Source: Fluviicola sp. (GTDB lineage Bacteria > Bacteroidota > Bacteroidia > Flavobacteriales_D > Crocinitomicaceae). Taken from it: a stretch of 51,041 nucleotides of DNA. The stretch covers positions 1,066-52,106 of the forward strand of contig NVXV01000023.1 of the NCBI GenBank assembly GCA_002734085.1. The letters run 5' to 3'. A program made the translations under genes and the position numbers. Positions 1 through 7,528 of the stretch are shown in pieces (within the stretch, counting starts at the first letter, position 1; the number at the start of each line of letters is the position of its first letter). The notes below the pieces were generated by a model. That model was given only the letters and a program-made list of their open reading frames with translations. It searched no databases and had not been told where the DNA came from.

Positions 1-1254
1 CTTCTCGAAAATGAATATCCCATGGATGCTCAAGAACTCTTAGGTGATGAAGATCTCGATGGACTGGAAGGACGAGCTGAAAGAAAAGCTCGAAGAAAAG
101 CAAAAAAAGCCAAACGCAAGGCTAAACGAACAGTGCGTAAAGCAAAGCGAAAGGAAAAGATTCAAAACTTTAAAAAGCTATCGCTAAAGGAGAAACTAAA
201 AAAAGGACTTCATGTAGTAAACAGACTTAACCCAGGAGCTGCCCTATTGCGCCTTGGAATTCTAGCCAGCATGAAACTGAATCTCATGAAAGTACCTAGT
301 AAACTTCGGTTTGCCTATTGGACGGATGCAGAGGCAAAGCGCCAAAACATGGATATGGGTAAGTTCAACCAACTCAAACGTATTCGTGAAAAGCTAGAGA
401 AAATATTCTTTGGTGCAGGCGGTAAAACACAAAACCTGAAAAAAGCAATTTTAGGGGGGCGTGGAAATAGAGATCGACGAGTGGTCTTAAATGGTCTTGG
501 AGCAGTCATTTCAAATGTAACGGATGAAGATGATTTAATCACAATTGTTGGAGAAGACATTTTTGATGATGAGTTCTCAGATGTTGATTTCGGAGTTGAC
601 GGACTTGGGTCTGCTGCTGCAACAGGAACAGCAGTCGCAGCAGCAACAGGAGTCATTGGAGCTATTGCTGCACTCATAAAACAGCTTGGTGGTATGTTCA
701 AGAAAGGCTCAAAACAAGCCGAACAGGAAGTACTTCAGGAAAACACTGAAAATAAAGAAGAGAAAACACGCAAGTTTAGTGTGAAAAATCTTATCTCCAA
801 ATTTCAGCAAAACGCAAGTCAACTTACTCCGCCTCCAATAGTTCAAAAAAGGTCTTCACCGACTGATCCAGACCCCATACCTGAACAATTTTCAGTAGAG
901 GATTTCTCAACAGAGGCATTTATACCTCAAAAAAGTAGGGCAACGACTTCTGAAGATGAAGAAGTTCTTTCAACAGAGGATAATCCCGAGGAAGAAAAAG
1001 GAGTCATTGCATGGGTAAAAAAACACCCTTACCTCACCGCAGGAATTGCAACAACGGTAATTGGTGGAACTGCCCTTACAGTATGGCTTGTTAGAAAGAA
1101 CAAAAAGAAGAAATCACTTTCGGGTGTGTCCACCAAGGGTAAGAAAAAGAAAACAGCAAAGAAAGTCAGTTCTAAAAAGTCAAAACCAAAAACGACTCGA
1201 AAGAAGACCATAAGGGCTAAAAAAGCCAAGGTCAAAAAAATAGAACTGCTTTAA
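1..1254 (+). CDS. Lysine-rich protein with two hydrophobic segments, 5' end open at window edge
   Basis: Not assigned to a family. The reading frame is open to base 1. An ATG at 22 is possible, but seven in-frame codons precede it, so the true start may be upstream. Numbering from that ATG (410 residues): an Arg/Lys-rich stretch at about 18-50 (repeated KAKRKAKR-type motifs), an Ala/Gly-rich hydrophobic segment at about 194-222, an acidic linker, a second membrane segment at about 333-352, and a C-terminal tail of about 50 residues that is mostly Lys, Ser and Thr, like a histone H1 tail. Two membrane passes would put both basic ends on the same side. In a virus-like block this suggests a membrane protein that contacts nucleic acid; that is inference. 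The next gene follows after 25 nt. Confidence 0.65.
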   Translation, partial: LLENEYPMDAQELLGDEDLDGLEGRAERKARRKAKKAKRKAKRTVRKAKRKEKIQNFKKLSLKEKLKKGLHVVNRLNPGAALLRLGILASMKLNLMKVPSKLRFAYWTDAEAKRQNMDMGKFNQLKRIREKLEKIFFGAGGKTQNLKKAILGGRGNRDRRVVLNGLGAVISNVTDEDDLITIVGEDIFDDEFSDVDFGVDGLGSAAATGTAVAAATGVIGAIAALIKQLGGMFKKGSKQAEQEVLQENTENKEEKTRKFSVKNLISKFQQNASQLTPPPIVQKRSSPTDPDPIPEQFSVEDFSTEAFIPQKSRATTSEDEEVLSTEDNPEEEKGVIAWVKKHPYLTAGIATTVIGGTALTVWLVRKNKKKKSLSGVSTKGKKKKTAKKVSSKKSKPKTTRKKTIRAKKAKVKKIELL

Positions 1255-1279
1255 GTATTAACCTCAAACATTTTAAAAG

Positions 1280-1918
1280 ATGAGAAAGAAAAGTAAAAGT
1301 TTACTCCAAAAATATAAGGGAGTAAAAACCAAAGGAAATATCTCCAACTCAGGACTCAAAACCATAGTTGACCTCATTATAGGTACAACACTTGGTGCAG
1401 GAGTTGGAGCAACAACAGGACGGGCTGCCCTCCCCGTAGGACTGCTACTTATTGGAAGTAGTCACTATATGGAAGAGGAAACAGGTGTGCTGAGAGTCGC
1501 TGGATCAGCAGCCATTGCCTACAGCATTGGTAAAGTGATTCAAAACAAAGAAATCGCCTCAACAGTAAATGGAATTACACTTGCTGGTGAAACGACAAAG
1601 GCAAAAACAAGACTCTCTCAATTCAAAGATGAAGTCCTACACGCCTTTTACCTTGATAAGGTACTCAAATCAAAATCTTCGGGTGAGTCTAGTGAAGTAT
1701 CAAATGGAGCTAGTGAGGTAGGTTCAATTGATCTAACACCACTCGATATATTTGAACAGCAAGTCCAAGAACAAGCCCTCAACTATGAGATGGAAAATGA
1801 TGAACCCTTCGAGCTAGAAGATTCATACGATGAGCAGGACGAATTTGAGGATGAATTCGATGATGAGATCGACGGAATCTCATTTCCAATGATCGAACCT
1901 GACCTAACCAACATATAA
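1280..1918 (+). CDS. Glycine-rich membrane protein with acidic C-terminus
   Basis: Unrecognised 212-residue protein. After a basic N-terminus (MRKKSKSLLQKYKG) there is a Gly/Ala-rich hydrophobic region at about 28-95 (IIGTTLGAGVGATTG, then LPVGLLLIGSS, then VAGSAAIAYSIG) that could make two or three membrane passes. Such GxxxG-rich segments are common in small membrane proteins of virions and channels. The last 50 residues are strongly acidic (Asp/Glu runs). It lies 25 nt after the lysine-rich membrane gene, and its acidic tail could in principle contact that protein's basic ends (inference). No signal peptide or catalytic motif is visible. The ATG at 1280 is preceded by an A-rich stretch with no Shine-Dalgarno motif, as usual in Bacteroidota. 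Confidence 0.65.
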   Translation: MRKKSKSLLQKYKGVKTKGNISNSGLKTIVDLIIGTTLGAGVGATTGRAALPVGLLLIGSSHYMEEETGVLRVAGSAAIAYSIGKVIQNKEIASTVNGITLAGETTKAKTRLSQFKDEVLHAFYLDKVLKSKSSGESSEVSNGASEVGSIDLTPLDIFEQQVQEQALNYEMENDEPFELEDSYDEQDEFEDEFDDEIDGISFPMIEPDLTNI

Positions 1919-1970
1919 ATTCAATTAATTATTAATCCTCCGTCATTTGGCGGAACAAAACAAAAGTATC

Positions 1971-2678
1971 ATGACTGATGAAATTTTAAATACCGAGTAC
2001 AACAACGTAGGAGAGTTATTCGGAATCGGTGAGCTTGAAAAAGCAACACGTGGCATGTCACCCTTAAAAAAAGCCATGTTCATTAACAGAGTCGCACGGA
2101 GTGTCAATACATCAAGACGTTCACGTGCAGAAATGGAAAAATTCTTCAAACAACTTCCAAAGCATGTGAAAGGAGAACTTTTAAAAGGAGGTGTGAGACT
2201 GGCAGATTTTACCATCTACTCAACAAAACTCATCACTTCCAAAACCATCAAAATGTTCGAGCCTCAAGATGATAAAGAAGTGGGCGTTCGTAACATTTCG
2301 AATGCAAAACTTCCTAAAAACATGGTCTTCCTTGTAAGTGGTATTTACTTGCTTACTGGAAAAAGTGCAGACCTAAATGATCCAGAGGCAAACAAAGCCA
2401 TCAACTTTAGAAGTGTTTCATCTATTCCTGCCCTGTGTAATGGTGAGTTTAGCTTAAAGGCAAACAAAAAACAAATCATACCAGAGAACCAGTCCATTAG
2501 ACGGTTTGCAACCGACAATGACCAAACTGTCCCTGTTGGATATTACAAACTCGACAACCCTCGTCTCATTCGAGATGAAGAACTCATCGAGTTTACCGTT
2601 GAACTAGGAACAATGTTCAACATCCCAAAAGAGCAGTTTATATATGTAGGACTGGACGGAACAGGAACCACACCTTAA
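1971..2678 (+). CDS. Putative major virion protein (jelly-roll-like, tentative)
   Basis: A 235-residue protein of unknown family. The start is ATG 1971; the in-frame TTG at 1947 is less likely. The first 70 residues are helical and basic. From about residue 75 the chain becomes a series of short beta-type segments with spacing reminiscent of capsid jelly rolls (DFTIYSTKLI, MFEPQDD, AKLPKNMVFLVSGIYLL, IEFTVELG). There is no signal peptide, membrane segment or catalytic motif. A perfect 11-bp hairpin with a T-run follows directly, the kind of strong terminator often placed after a highly expressed capsid gene. The next two genes are also short and beta-rich. The capsid role is inferred from size, pattern and context. 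A periplasmic or secretion-apparatus subunit cannot be excluded. Confidence 0.6.
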   Translation: MTDEILNTEYNNVGELFGIGELEKATRGMSPLKKAMFINRVARSVNTSRRSRAEMEKFFKQLPKHVKGELLKGGVRLADFTIYSTKLITSKTIKMFEPQDDKEVGVRNISNAKLPKNMVFLVSGIYLLTGKSADLNDPEANKAINFRSVSSIPALCNGEFSLKANKKQIIPENQSIRRFATDNDQTVPVGYYKLDNPRLIRDEELIEFTVELGTMFNIPKEQFIYVGLDGTGTTP

Positions 2679-2700
2679 AAATCGCTCATGCTTGAATTTT

Positions 2701-2729
2701 ACTGTGGGGAATAGTTCCCCACAGTTTTT
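2701..2729 (+). terminator. Strong intrinsic terminator after the putative capsid gene
   Basis: A perfect 11-bp inverted repeat (ACTGTGGGGAA at 2701-2711 and its complement at 2715-2725) with a 3-nt loop (TAG) is followed by TTTTT. It lies 22 nt after the stop of the 235-residue gene and 46 nt before the next start, inside an otherwise dense co-directional block. Partial read-through would give the first gene a higher transcript level than those downstream. Confidence 0.85.
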
Positions 2730-2775
2730 CAAAAGGCAATTAGCAACATCATTTATTCATTAAAACATTCACAAA

Positions 2776-3174
2776 ATGAGTTATAAACATAACATCATAA
2801 AGGAGCGCTTTGACTTAAAAATCACACAATCAGGTGAGGTGGTTAAAGGAGAGTTCGAGCTTGATAAACACGCAAATGAGCTACTAGGGATAGTACTCAC
2901 AAGCGATAGAGATGATCTTTTATTTTATCGTGGAACACAAAAAATACAGTTCAACGACCAAGAGCTTTTCCCAGAAGAGTTTGAAAGTAGACTGCTCATG
3001 TCTGGTATTAATGTATCACCCAATGATCGAATTGTAAAAGTGGGTACTCCCAAAGCAGGAAACGGAAGACTAGAAGTATGGTTCAAAGACAAAGAGCATG
3101 TGTCAACCAACTTTGTTCCCTATCGAGTGACCATCTATGCCTTTTCATTAGTGGAATCTGAAAACAATCAATAG
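2776..3174 (+). CDS. Small beta-rich protein, candidate virion protein
   Basis: An unrecognised 132-residue protein with no signal peptide or membrane segment. It alternates short hydrophobic beta-type segments (LLGIVLTSDR, LLFYRGTQKIQF, RLEVWFKD, YRVTIYAFSLV) with polar loops. The central motif ELFPEEFESRLLMSG stands out as a possible conserved signature. It starts 47 nt after the hairpin terminator and is followed after 2 nt by another beta-rich gene, so the two are probably co-transcribed and may be partners. Size and pattern would fit a single jelly-roll capsid or spike protein; this is inference from composition and neighbours only. Confidence 0.6.
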   Translation: MSYKHNIIKERFDLKITQSGEVVKGEFELDKHANELLGIVLTSDRDDLLFYRGTQKIQFNDQELFPEEFESRLLMSGINVSPNDRIVKVGTPKAGNGRLEVWFKDKEHVSTNFVPYRVTIYAFSLVESENNQ

Positions 3175-3176
3175 CA

Positions 3177-3680
3177 ATGGAAAGAGTTTGGGTACATACG
3201 GTTAATGTTTCAAAAAGTGGAGAAAAAATTCAGTTTCAGATCCGTCTTCCAAGAACGGTAAAGAAAATCACGGGAGTTAAAGCAACGGCAAATCCGCAAA
3301 TCAGATTGATTAAAAAAATCGCTCCTGATTATCCAAAAGAGGCGGGTTGGCTCTGGCTAAGAAGTACAGGAATTGAAGATGTGTTTTTTGCCGATGATGT
3401 AAAAAGACCGCTTCCCCTTCATAACCAAACGATCATAAACCATTCACCCCTAGATGACTTTGATGATGGCTCTTTCTGGACGCAAGGGACAATGGAGGAA
3501 TTCTTTTCACTCGATTTGAAACTGGACTCCAATATCATTCAAGGATTCTACATCAATCAAATTGTGCAACAAAAAGTGGGTAACCCTGACAGATACAATC
3601 CTAGCGAAAAAGCAATGAATCAGCCCAGAGGAGATCAACCCGTGTATCAATTAAAAATCTATTTAAAACTTGAGTTATGA
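3177..3680 (+). CDS. Small beta-rich protein, candidate virion protein
   Basis: An unrecognised 167-residue protein. Predicted beta-type segments include VWVHTVNVSK, IQFQIRLPR, WLWLRSTG, FFADDVKR and VYQLKIYLKLEL. There is no export signal or membrane helix. The pattern of a hydrophobic strand, an aromatic loop (FWTQGTMEEFF) and a closing amphipathic strand resembles small viral coat domains. It begins 2 nt after the previous gene, and its stop overlaps the next start by 4 nt (ATGA). This tight coupling implies products made in fixed ratio, as for structural subunits. The function is not established. Confidence 0.6.
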   Translation: MERVWVHTVNVSKSGEKIQFQIRLPRTVKKITGVKATANPQIRLIKKIAPDYPKEAGWLWLRSTGIEDVFFADDVKRPLPLHNQTIINHSPLDDFDDGSFWTQGTMEEFFSLDLKLDSNIIQGFYINQIVQQKVGNPDRYNPSEKAMNQPRGDQPVYQLKIYLKLEL

Positions 3681-3997
3681 CAGAAGGATTAGCCATAGAG
3701 ATCGCAAAACAAAAAATGCAACAGCTTGGAAATGGAAAAGAGTATCTATTTCATCTAAGGCACTTGCAAATTTCACCGCTCACTCAAGTTAAACTACAGG
3801 CACAAAATGAGTTATTCATTCTCATAAAGCCTCCAGATGAAGTTAAGGTGTATTCAAAGGCTGGCATTTACAACATGCTTGATACAGACATCAACGAAAT
3901 GCAGTACGTGCATCGAGGACTTACAACGGTATTCAACCAACACAAACAAGACCACTTACAAGTGAAATTTTTACAGGTAACCCCCAAGATAAAATAG
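3677..3997 (+). CDS. Hypothetical 106-residue protein of the virion-like cluster
   Basis: Unrecognised. The N-terminal 40 residues are mixed helix and strand (EIAKQKMQQLGNGKEY), followed by beta-type segments (ELFILIKPPD, HLQVKFLQVTPK). There is no signal peptide, membrane segment or catalytic motif. The ATG overlaps the stop of the preceding gene by 4 nt, indicating translational coupling with the beta-rich 167-residue protein. It may be a minor structural or assembly component, but nothing in the sequence decides this. Confidence 0.55.
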   Translation: MTEGLAIEIAKQKMQQLGNGKEYLFHLRHLQISPLTQVKLQAQNELFILIKPPDEVKVYSKAGIYNMLDTDINEMQYVHRGLTTVFNQHKQDHLQVKFLQVTPKIK

Positions 3998-4004
3998 AAT
4001 AGAA

Positions 4005-4781
4005 ATGGAGCATATAGATCAAACAAATATCAAGAAAAGAAAAGGAACAGGTAAGGTATTTACAGAGCCTTACAACCCGTCAAGAATCGATCGATTAAAA
4101 TGTATCGTTCGAGACTTTTACAAGCAAGGAAAAAAGAAGCGATATTGCATTTTAGTGGATGGTGAGATGGTAGTAACCATCAACTCAGATTCAAGAAACT
4201 TCGATGGCTACAAGCGTTACATGATGGCAGATACGCACAACATTGAAGTACGCATGTACTTTGGTGATTCACCCAACTGTAACCGCCACATTTTCCAAAC
4301 GCAAAATTCAGGTCTCAACGGCATAGGGCATGAAGATATTGAACAGCGCATACAAGAAGCTCTGCATAAGCAAAGAGTAGAAACTGAACTCGAATCACTC
4401 CGAAAAAAGGTCAAAGAAAAAAACAAAAAGCTTAAAGAATATGAAGAACTCCTTGAAGAATTAGATGGAAAACAAGTCAACTTCAAAGACATTTTAAAAG
4501 AGGGTATTGAGTTATTTGGAAAATACAACGGACAGAAAAGTCCAGCCCCAGAATCTTCTCAAGTTAAAGGTGCGCCACAAACAGAAGTTGAGGTACACGC
4601 AGAAGATGATACTGAGCAAACAAAATCAGACGAACGCTATCAGGCAATGAAGCAGGAATACAACGAAGATCAAATGGATAAAGCCCTCGATACGTGGGAG
4701 ATTTTCACTGCCTATCCCGACCTACAAAAAGAATTTAGTGAATTAGTTAATCAAAAAATAAAGAATCATGGAAAAGCATAA
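4005..4781 (+). CDS. Coiled-coil protein, unknown function
   Basis: A 258-residue soluble protein of unknown family. Residues 1-105 form a compact basic domain (KKRYCILVDGEMVV, FGDSPNCNRHIF). Residues about 111-155 form a charged heptad-like coiled coil (LESLRKKVKEKNKKLKEYEE). Residues about 175-210 are a low-complexity acidic linker, and a helical C-terminal segment follows (LDTWEIFTAYPDLQ). The shape suggests a scaffold, tether or fibre-type protein. The next ORF starts inside its 3' end (14-nt overlap). The start at ATG 4005 lies 7 nt after the preceding stop. Confidence 0.6.
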   Translation: MEHIDQTNIKKRKGTGKVFTEPYNPSRIDRLKCIVRDFYKQGKKKRYCILVDGEMVVTINSDSRNFDGYKRYMMADTHNIEVRMYFGDSPNCNRHIFQTQNSGLNGIGHEDIEQRIQEALHKQRVETELESLRKKVKEKNKKLKEYEELLEELDGKQVNFKDILKEGIELFGKYNGQKSPAPESSQVKGAPQTEVEVHAEDDTEQTKSDERYQAMKQEYNEDQMDKALDTWEIFTAYPDLQKEFSELVNQKIKNHGKA

Positions 4782-4950
4782 GTTTTCAATCAGTATTTCA
4801 GGTAGTAAAAAAGAAGCTACCCAAAAAGTAAATGGATTAGCAGTACTTGCTGCTCATCTTTCAGCAGAAACTATCACAGCGCTTGCTGAGGTGGTCAAAT
4901 CAGACCCCGCAAAAGTAGAGTTTGCAAAGCACTACTTAGGTATAAAGTAA
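4768..4950 (+). CDS. 60-residue helical protein
   Basis: A very small unrecognised protein: MEKHKFSISISGSKKEATQ, then two amphipathic helices (VNGLAVLAAHLSAET and ALAEVVKSDPAKVEFAKHYLG). It overlaps the upstream coiled-coil gene by 14 nt and precedes the annexin-like gene by 21 nt, so it is translated within the same transcript. The predicted strand-helix-helix fold, with no Cys or membrane segment, suggests a small binding or chaperone-like protein. The short length lowers certainty, but the gene arrangement makes it credible. Confidence 0.5.
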   Translation: MEKHKFSISISGSKKEATQKVNGLAVLAAHLSAETITALAEVVKSDPAKVEFAKHYLGIK

Positions 4951-4971
4951 TCCCTTAAAATCAATTCAATA

Positions 4972-5718
4972 ATGGCTAAAGAAACAACAAATCAAAACTC
5001 GCCCGCTCAAACAAAAATTGTTCTTGACAATCAAAAGAGTAGTTGGTGGAATTCATTGACCGATGGTCAACGACAAATGATTGTTTCTTTGGCTATTGTT
5101 CTTGGAATATCAGTAACAGCCCTTATTGCTATAAAGTTTGCCTCAAACCAAGTAAGAAAGGTGGTCTCCAACAAGGAAGAAAACCAAAGTTTTGGAGAAG
5201 ACAAACATGCCACTTGGGCAAAACAACTCAAAATGGCTTTTGATAATGATGGTTGGTGGGGAACTGATGAAGCAAGCATTCGACGAGTCATTCGAGAACT
5301 ACCCTCAAAAGAGGATTTTCAAAAGGTTCAGGTTTCTTATAGAAGACTCTATGAAGGACAAAACTTAATCAAGGATTTAACCGATGAATTAAAGGCAACA
5401 GAATTTAATGAAATGCTCGCCATTTTACAATCTAAGCCCGATAAAGATAACGGAGAATCTGCCCCGATATATGATCCTTATGCATGGGCAAAAAGACTCT
5501 ACAATGCAATGAGTATTTACTATGCTGGATTTATACCCGGAACAGATGAAGAGGCTATTCAAGCGGTGTTTTCTGAACTCCCCTCACAAGCAGCTTTTGT
5601 AGATACCGCCCAAGCCTACCAAATCCTCTACGGTACTTCACTAGAAGCTGACCTTGATGGTGATCTGGACTGGTCAATGGACTGGCGTGCAATCATCTCT
5701 CAAAAACCTAAAAGTTGA
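4972..5718 (+). CDS. Membrane protein with two annexin-like repeats
   Basis: A 248-residue protein. One membrane segment lies at about 36-57 (MIVSLAIVLGISVTALIAI). Two homologous repeats follow at about 82-156 and 172-246. Each opens with WAK(Q/R)L, continues with a GTDE(A/E)(S/A)I motif (G97-I103 and G190-I196) and contains an LYxGxxLxxDL-type helix. This matches the eukaryotic annexin repeat pattern: a GTDE calcium-loop/helix start, an aromatic YxxLY region and a conserved LxxxL helix. Known annexins bind phospholipid through calcium loops. Here the repeats sit beyond a membrane anchor, between a small gene and a peptidoglycan-binding membrane protein, so contact with lipid or the cell envelope is plausible but unproven. 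The start ATG 4972 is clear. The stop overlaps the TTG of an alternative start of the next gene. Confidence 0.7.
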   Translation: MAKETTNQNSPAQTKIVLDNQKSSWWNSLTDGQRQMIVSLAIVLGISVTALIAIKFASNQVRKVVSNKEENQSFGEDKHATWAKQLKMAFDNDGWWGTDEASIRRVIRELPSKEDFQKVQVSYRRLYEGQNLIKDLTDELKATEFNEMLAILQSKPDKDNGESAPIYDPYAWAKRLYNAMSIYYAGFIPGTDEEAIQAVFSELPSQAAFVDTAQAYQILYGTSLEADLDGDLDWSMDWRAIISQKPKS

Positions 5719-5735
5719 ATTTAAAAAACAAAGCA

Positions 5736-6641
5736 ATGGAAAAGAAAACAAAATATGTGTTAATTGGTCTTGGTGTTGTTGCCGTTGGTACGGGAGCATA
5801 CTTTTATTTCCAACACCAAAAAAAGAAAAATAAAACAGATGACTTTGAAAAGGCATTTGAAACAAACAGTATTCAATTACCTGAATCAATTACTCCCACT
5901 CGTCCATCTTCAAGCGCTAGTAATGTGAGTAGCGGGTTTCCTTTGAAAAAAGGAAGTAGAGGAACACTAGTTAAGAATCTTCAAAGCGCACTTATTAAGA
6001 AATATGGAAGTTCAATACTTCCAAAGTACGGAGCAGACGGACAATTTGGATCTGAAACTCAAAACGCCTTAAAATCAAAAGGGTTTCCAACAGTTGTCGA
6101 AAGTGACACTTTTACTAAAATCGTACTTGGCTCTGGAGGTAGTTCAACAGATAGCGCTCCAACGAGTCCTATTAGTTCAGCAGGTCAAATATCTGCAATG
6201 CTTCACTCGGCAATTGATAACGATAATTTTTCAAAAGCCATTGCAGCGCTAAGTAATATCACAAGTGTTTCAAAGTATTCAGAAGTCAATGCCATTTTTA
6301 AGCAAACTAGAGTTGGTATTGTTCGAATGACAATTGTTACCGCCCTACTTGAAGAGTTCAATGCTTCTTCTCAAAAAAAGAAACTCAACGAAGAGTTTTA
6401 CCGAATGGGGCTAAAATATAACGGCTCTCATTGGTCTCTATCAGGTTTAAATGGAGCAATCAATCAACTTGTAACTATTAAACCTACCAAAGTATGGAAT
6501 AGTGAAGGCAGGTCACTTCAAGTACCAAAAGCCACCATTCTTGGAGAGTACATGGATGCTGTAAATGGAGCAACAGAGTTCATAACACTTGACGGAAAAA
6601 GACTCTTTGCTCCAACAAGCGCAATAAGCTATGTATCATGA
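5736..6641 (+). CDS. Membrane-anchored peptidoglycan-binding protein
   Basis: A 301-residue protein. ATG 5736 is preferred over TTG 5715 because the N-terminus then reads as a short basic stretch followed by a membrane helix at about 7-25 (YVLIGLGVVAVGTGAYFYF). A PG_binding_1-type domain covers about 67-132 (LKKGSRGTLVKNLQSAL, YGADGQFGSETQNAL), a fold known to bind peptidoglycan or related glycans. Residues about 150-225 are helical and faintly recall the neighbouring annexin-like repeats (KYSEVNAIFKQTR). The C-terminal 50 residues are a small beta domain (PKATILGEYMDAVNG, FITLDGKRLFAPTSAI). It overlaps the next gene by 4 nt. It probably anchors or guides a particle or enzyme at the cell wall. 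Confidence 0.75.
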   Translation: MEKKTKYVLIGLGVVAVGTGAYFYFQHQKKKNKTDDFEKAFETNSIQLPESITPTRPSSSASNVSSGFPLKKGSRGTLVKNLQSALIKKYGSSILPKYGADGQFGSETQNALKSKGFPTVVESDTFTKIVLGSGGSSTDSAPTSPISSAGQISAMLHSAIDNDNFSKAIAALSNITSVSKYSEVNAIFKQTRVGIVRMTIVTALLEEFNASSQKKKLNEEFYRMGLKYNGSHWSLSGLNGAINQLVTIKPTKVWNSEGRSLQVPKATILGEYMDAVNGATEFITLDGKRLFAPTSAISYVS

Positions 6642-7315
6642 TCATTCGAAGAATCAAAAATATCGCAAAGCAAAGAGGATACGTTGTTTATGATGATCCC
6701 TACAAGCTAAACATTTGGGGCATTCGTGCAAACTCCACTACCCCAAACTCATTTGATGATGAAATTCATGTTTTTACAAACATTGGAACACTTCAAAAAC
6801 CAAATTGGGCATACTGGGTATTTCAAATCACAACTGATCCAGGTACGTACTGGCTAAGTAATCCATCCAATTCAAAAGGAACTGCTATCCTAAAGCCAGG
6901 ACAATTTGTCGATACCTACAAAATTGATAAACACAGAGGAAAATACTATGCACTTTGTCAAAGGTTAAAAAAAGTAACCGTTATCAGGGATTATGACCGA
7001 GATGCTGTACTTGACTTTTATAACGGAAAGGAGGATCTGGGATGGCACGGTATAAATATCCATAGAGCTAGAAAAGTTGGTGAAACCTACACCGTTGATC
7101 GATTTTCGGCAGGCTGTCAAGTTTTTAAAAATGCAGCCGACTTTCAATTCTTTATGAAGCTTTGTGAGCTGCACAGAAAAGTACACGGTAACAAGTTTAC
7201 CTACACGCTTCTTGACAAGCGAATGGAATTTCGCAGATCACTCAAACAAATCACCATTGCTTCAGCCCTAGTCGGACTTGTATTCGGTGGATATTTCCTC
7301 ATTAAAAATGATTAA
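6638..7315 (+). CDS. L,D-transpeptidase-like (YkuD-fold-like) membrane-tethered protein
   Basis: A 225-residue protein. The core motif is NIHR with His142, followed 18 residues later by SAGCQV with Cys160. This is the spacing and context of the HxnS(H/G)GC active site of the YkuD/L,D-transpeptidase superfamily, which acts on peptidoglycan stem peptides. A hydrophobic segment at about 205-221 (TIASALVGLVFGGYFLI) gives a C-terminal membrane anchor. There is no N-terminal signal peptide. It overlaps the peptidoglycan-binding gene by 4 nt and is followed after 3 nt by a small membrane protein, so the three form an envelope module. It may cut or remodel the wall during entry, exit or assembly. The exact activity is not established, and the family assignment rests on the motif alone. 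Confidence 0.65.
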   Translation: MIIRRIKNIAKQRGYVVYDDPYKLNIWGIRANSTTPNSFDDEIHVFTNIGTLQKPNWAYWVFQITTDPGTYWLSNPSNSKGTAILKPGQFVDTYKIDKHRGKYYALCQRLKKVTVIRDYDRDAVLDFYNGKEDLGWHGINIHRARKVGETYTVDRFSAGCQVFKNAADFQFFMKLCELHRKVHGNKFTYTLLDKRMEFRRSLKQITIASALVGLVFGGYFLIKND

Positions 7316-7318
7316 ACC

Positions 7319-7528
7319 ATGAAAAAAGAAAAATTCTCATACGCCAAAATGACATTCCTACTTTCTGTAATAGGATTTATTGGAAGTCTTGGATTCTACC
7401 TTGGAGTACTCAGACAAGTATACTCTTCATCAACTGGAAATCAAGATACCATTCAGGAATTACAAATCAAAAACGAGCGACTAAAAGAGCAGATAAACAT
7501 TCTAATTGAAGAGAAGCACAATGACTAA
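7319..7528 (+). CDS. Small membrane protein with coiled-coil tail
   Basis: A 69-residue protein with one membrane helix at about 10-32 (MTFLLSVIGFIGSLGFYLGVL) and a charged helical tail (IQELQIKNERLKEQINILIEE) that looks like a short coiled coil. The layout resembles phage holin/spanin accessory proteins or septum-type bitopic proteins, but no family is recognisable. It follows the L,D-transpeptidase-like gene by 3 nt, which would suit a lysis or penetration partner. Its last 8 nt overlap the ATG of the giant helicase gene. Confidence 0.6.
   Translation: MKKEKFSYAKMTFLLSVIGFIGSLGFYLGVLRQVYSSSTGNQDTIQELQIKNERLKEQINILIEEKHND

Noticed and set aside
315-701. 128-residue minus-strand ORF
   Set aside because: It lies wholly inside the lysine-rich membrane gene, with unusual composition and no independent promoter or gene context.
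1941-1953. Short palindrome-like CCGTCATTTGGCGG before the putative capsid gene
   Set aside because: Only about three outer base pairs match, with no T-run, so it is neither a convincing terminator nor a defined operator.
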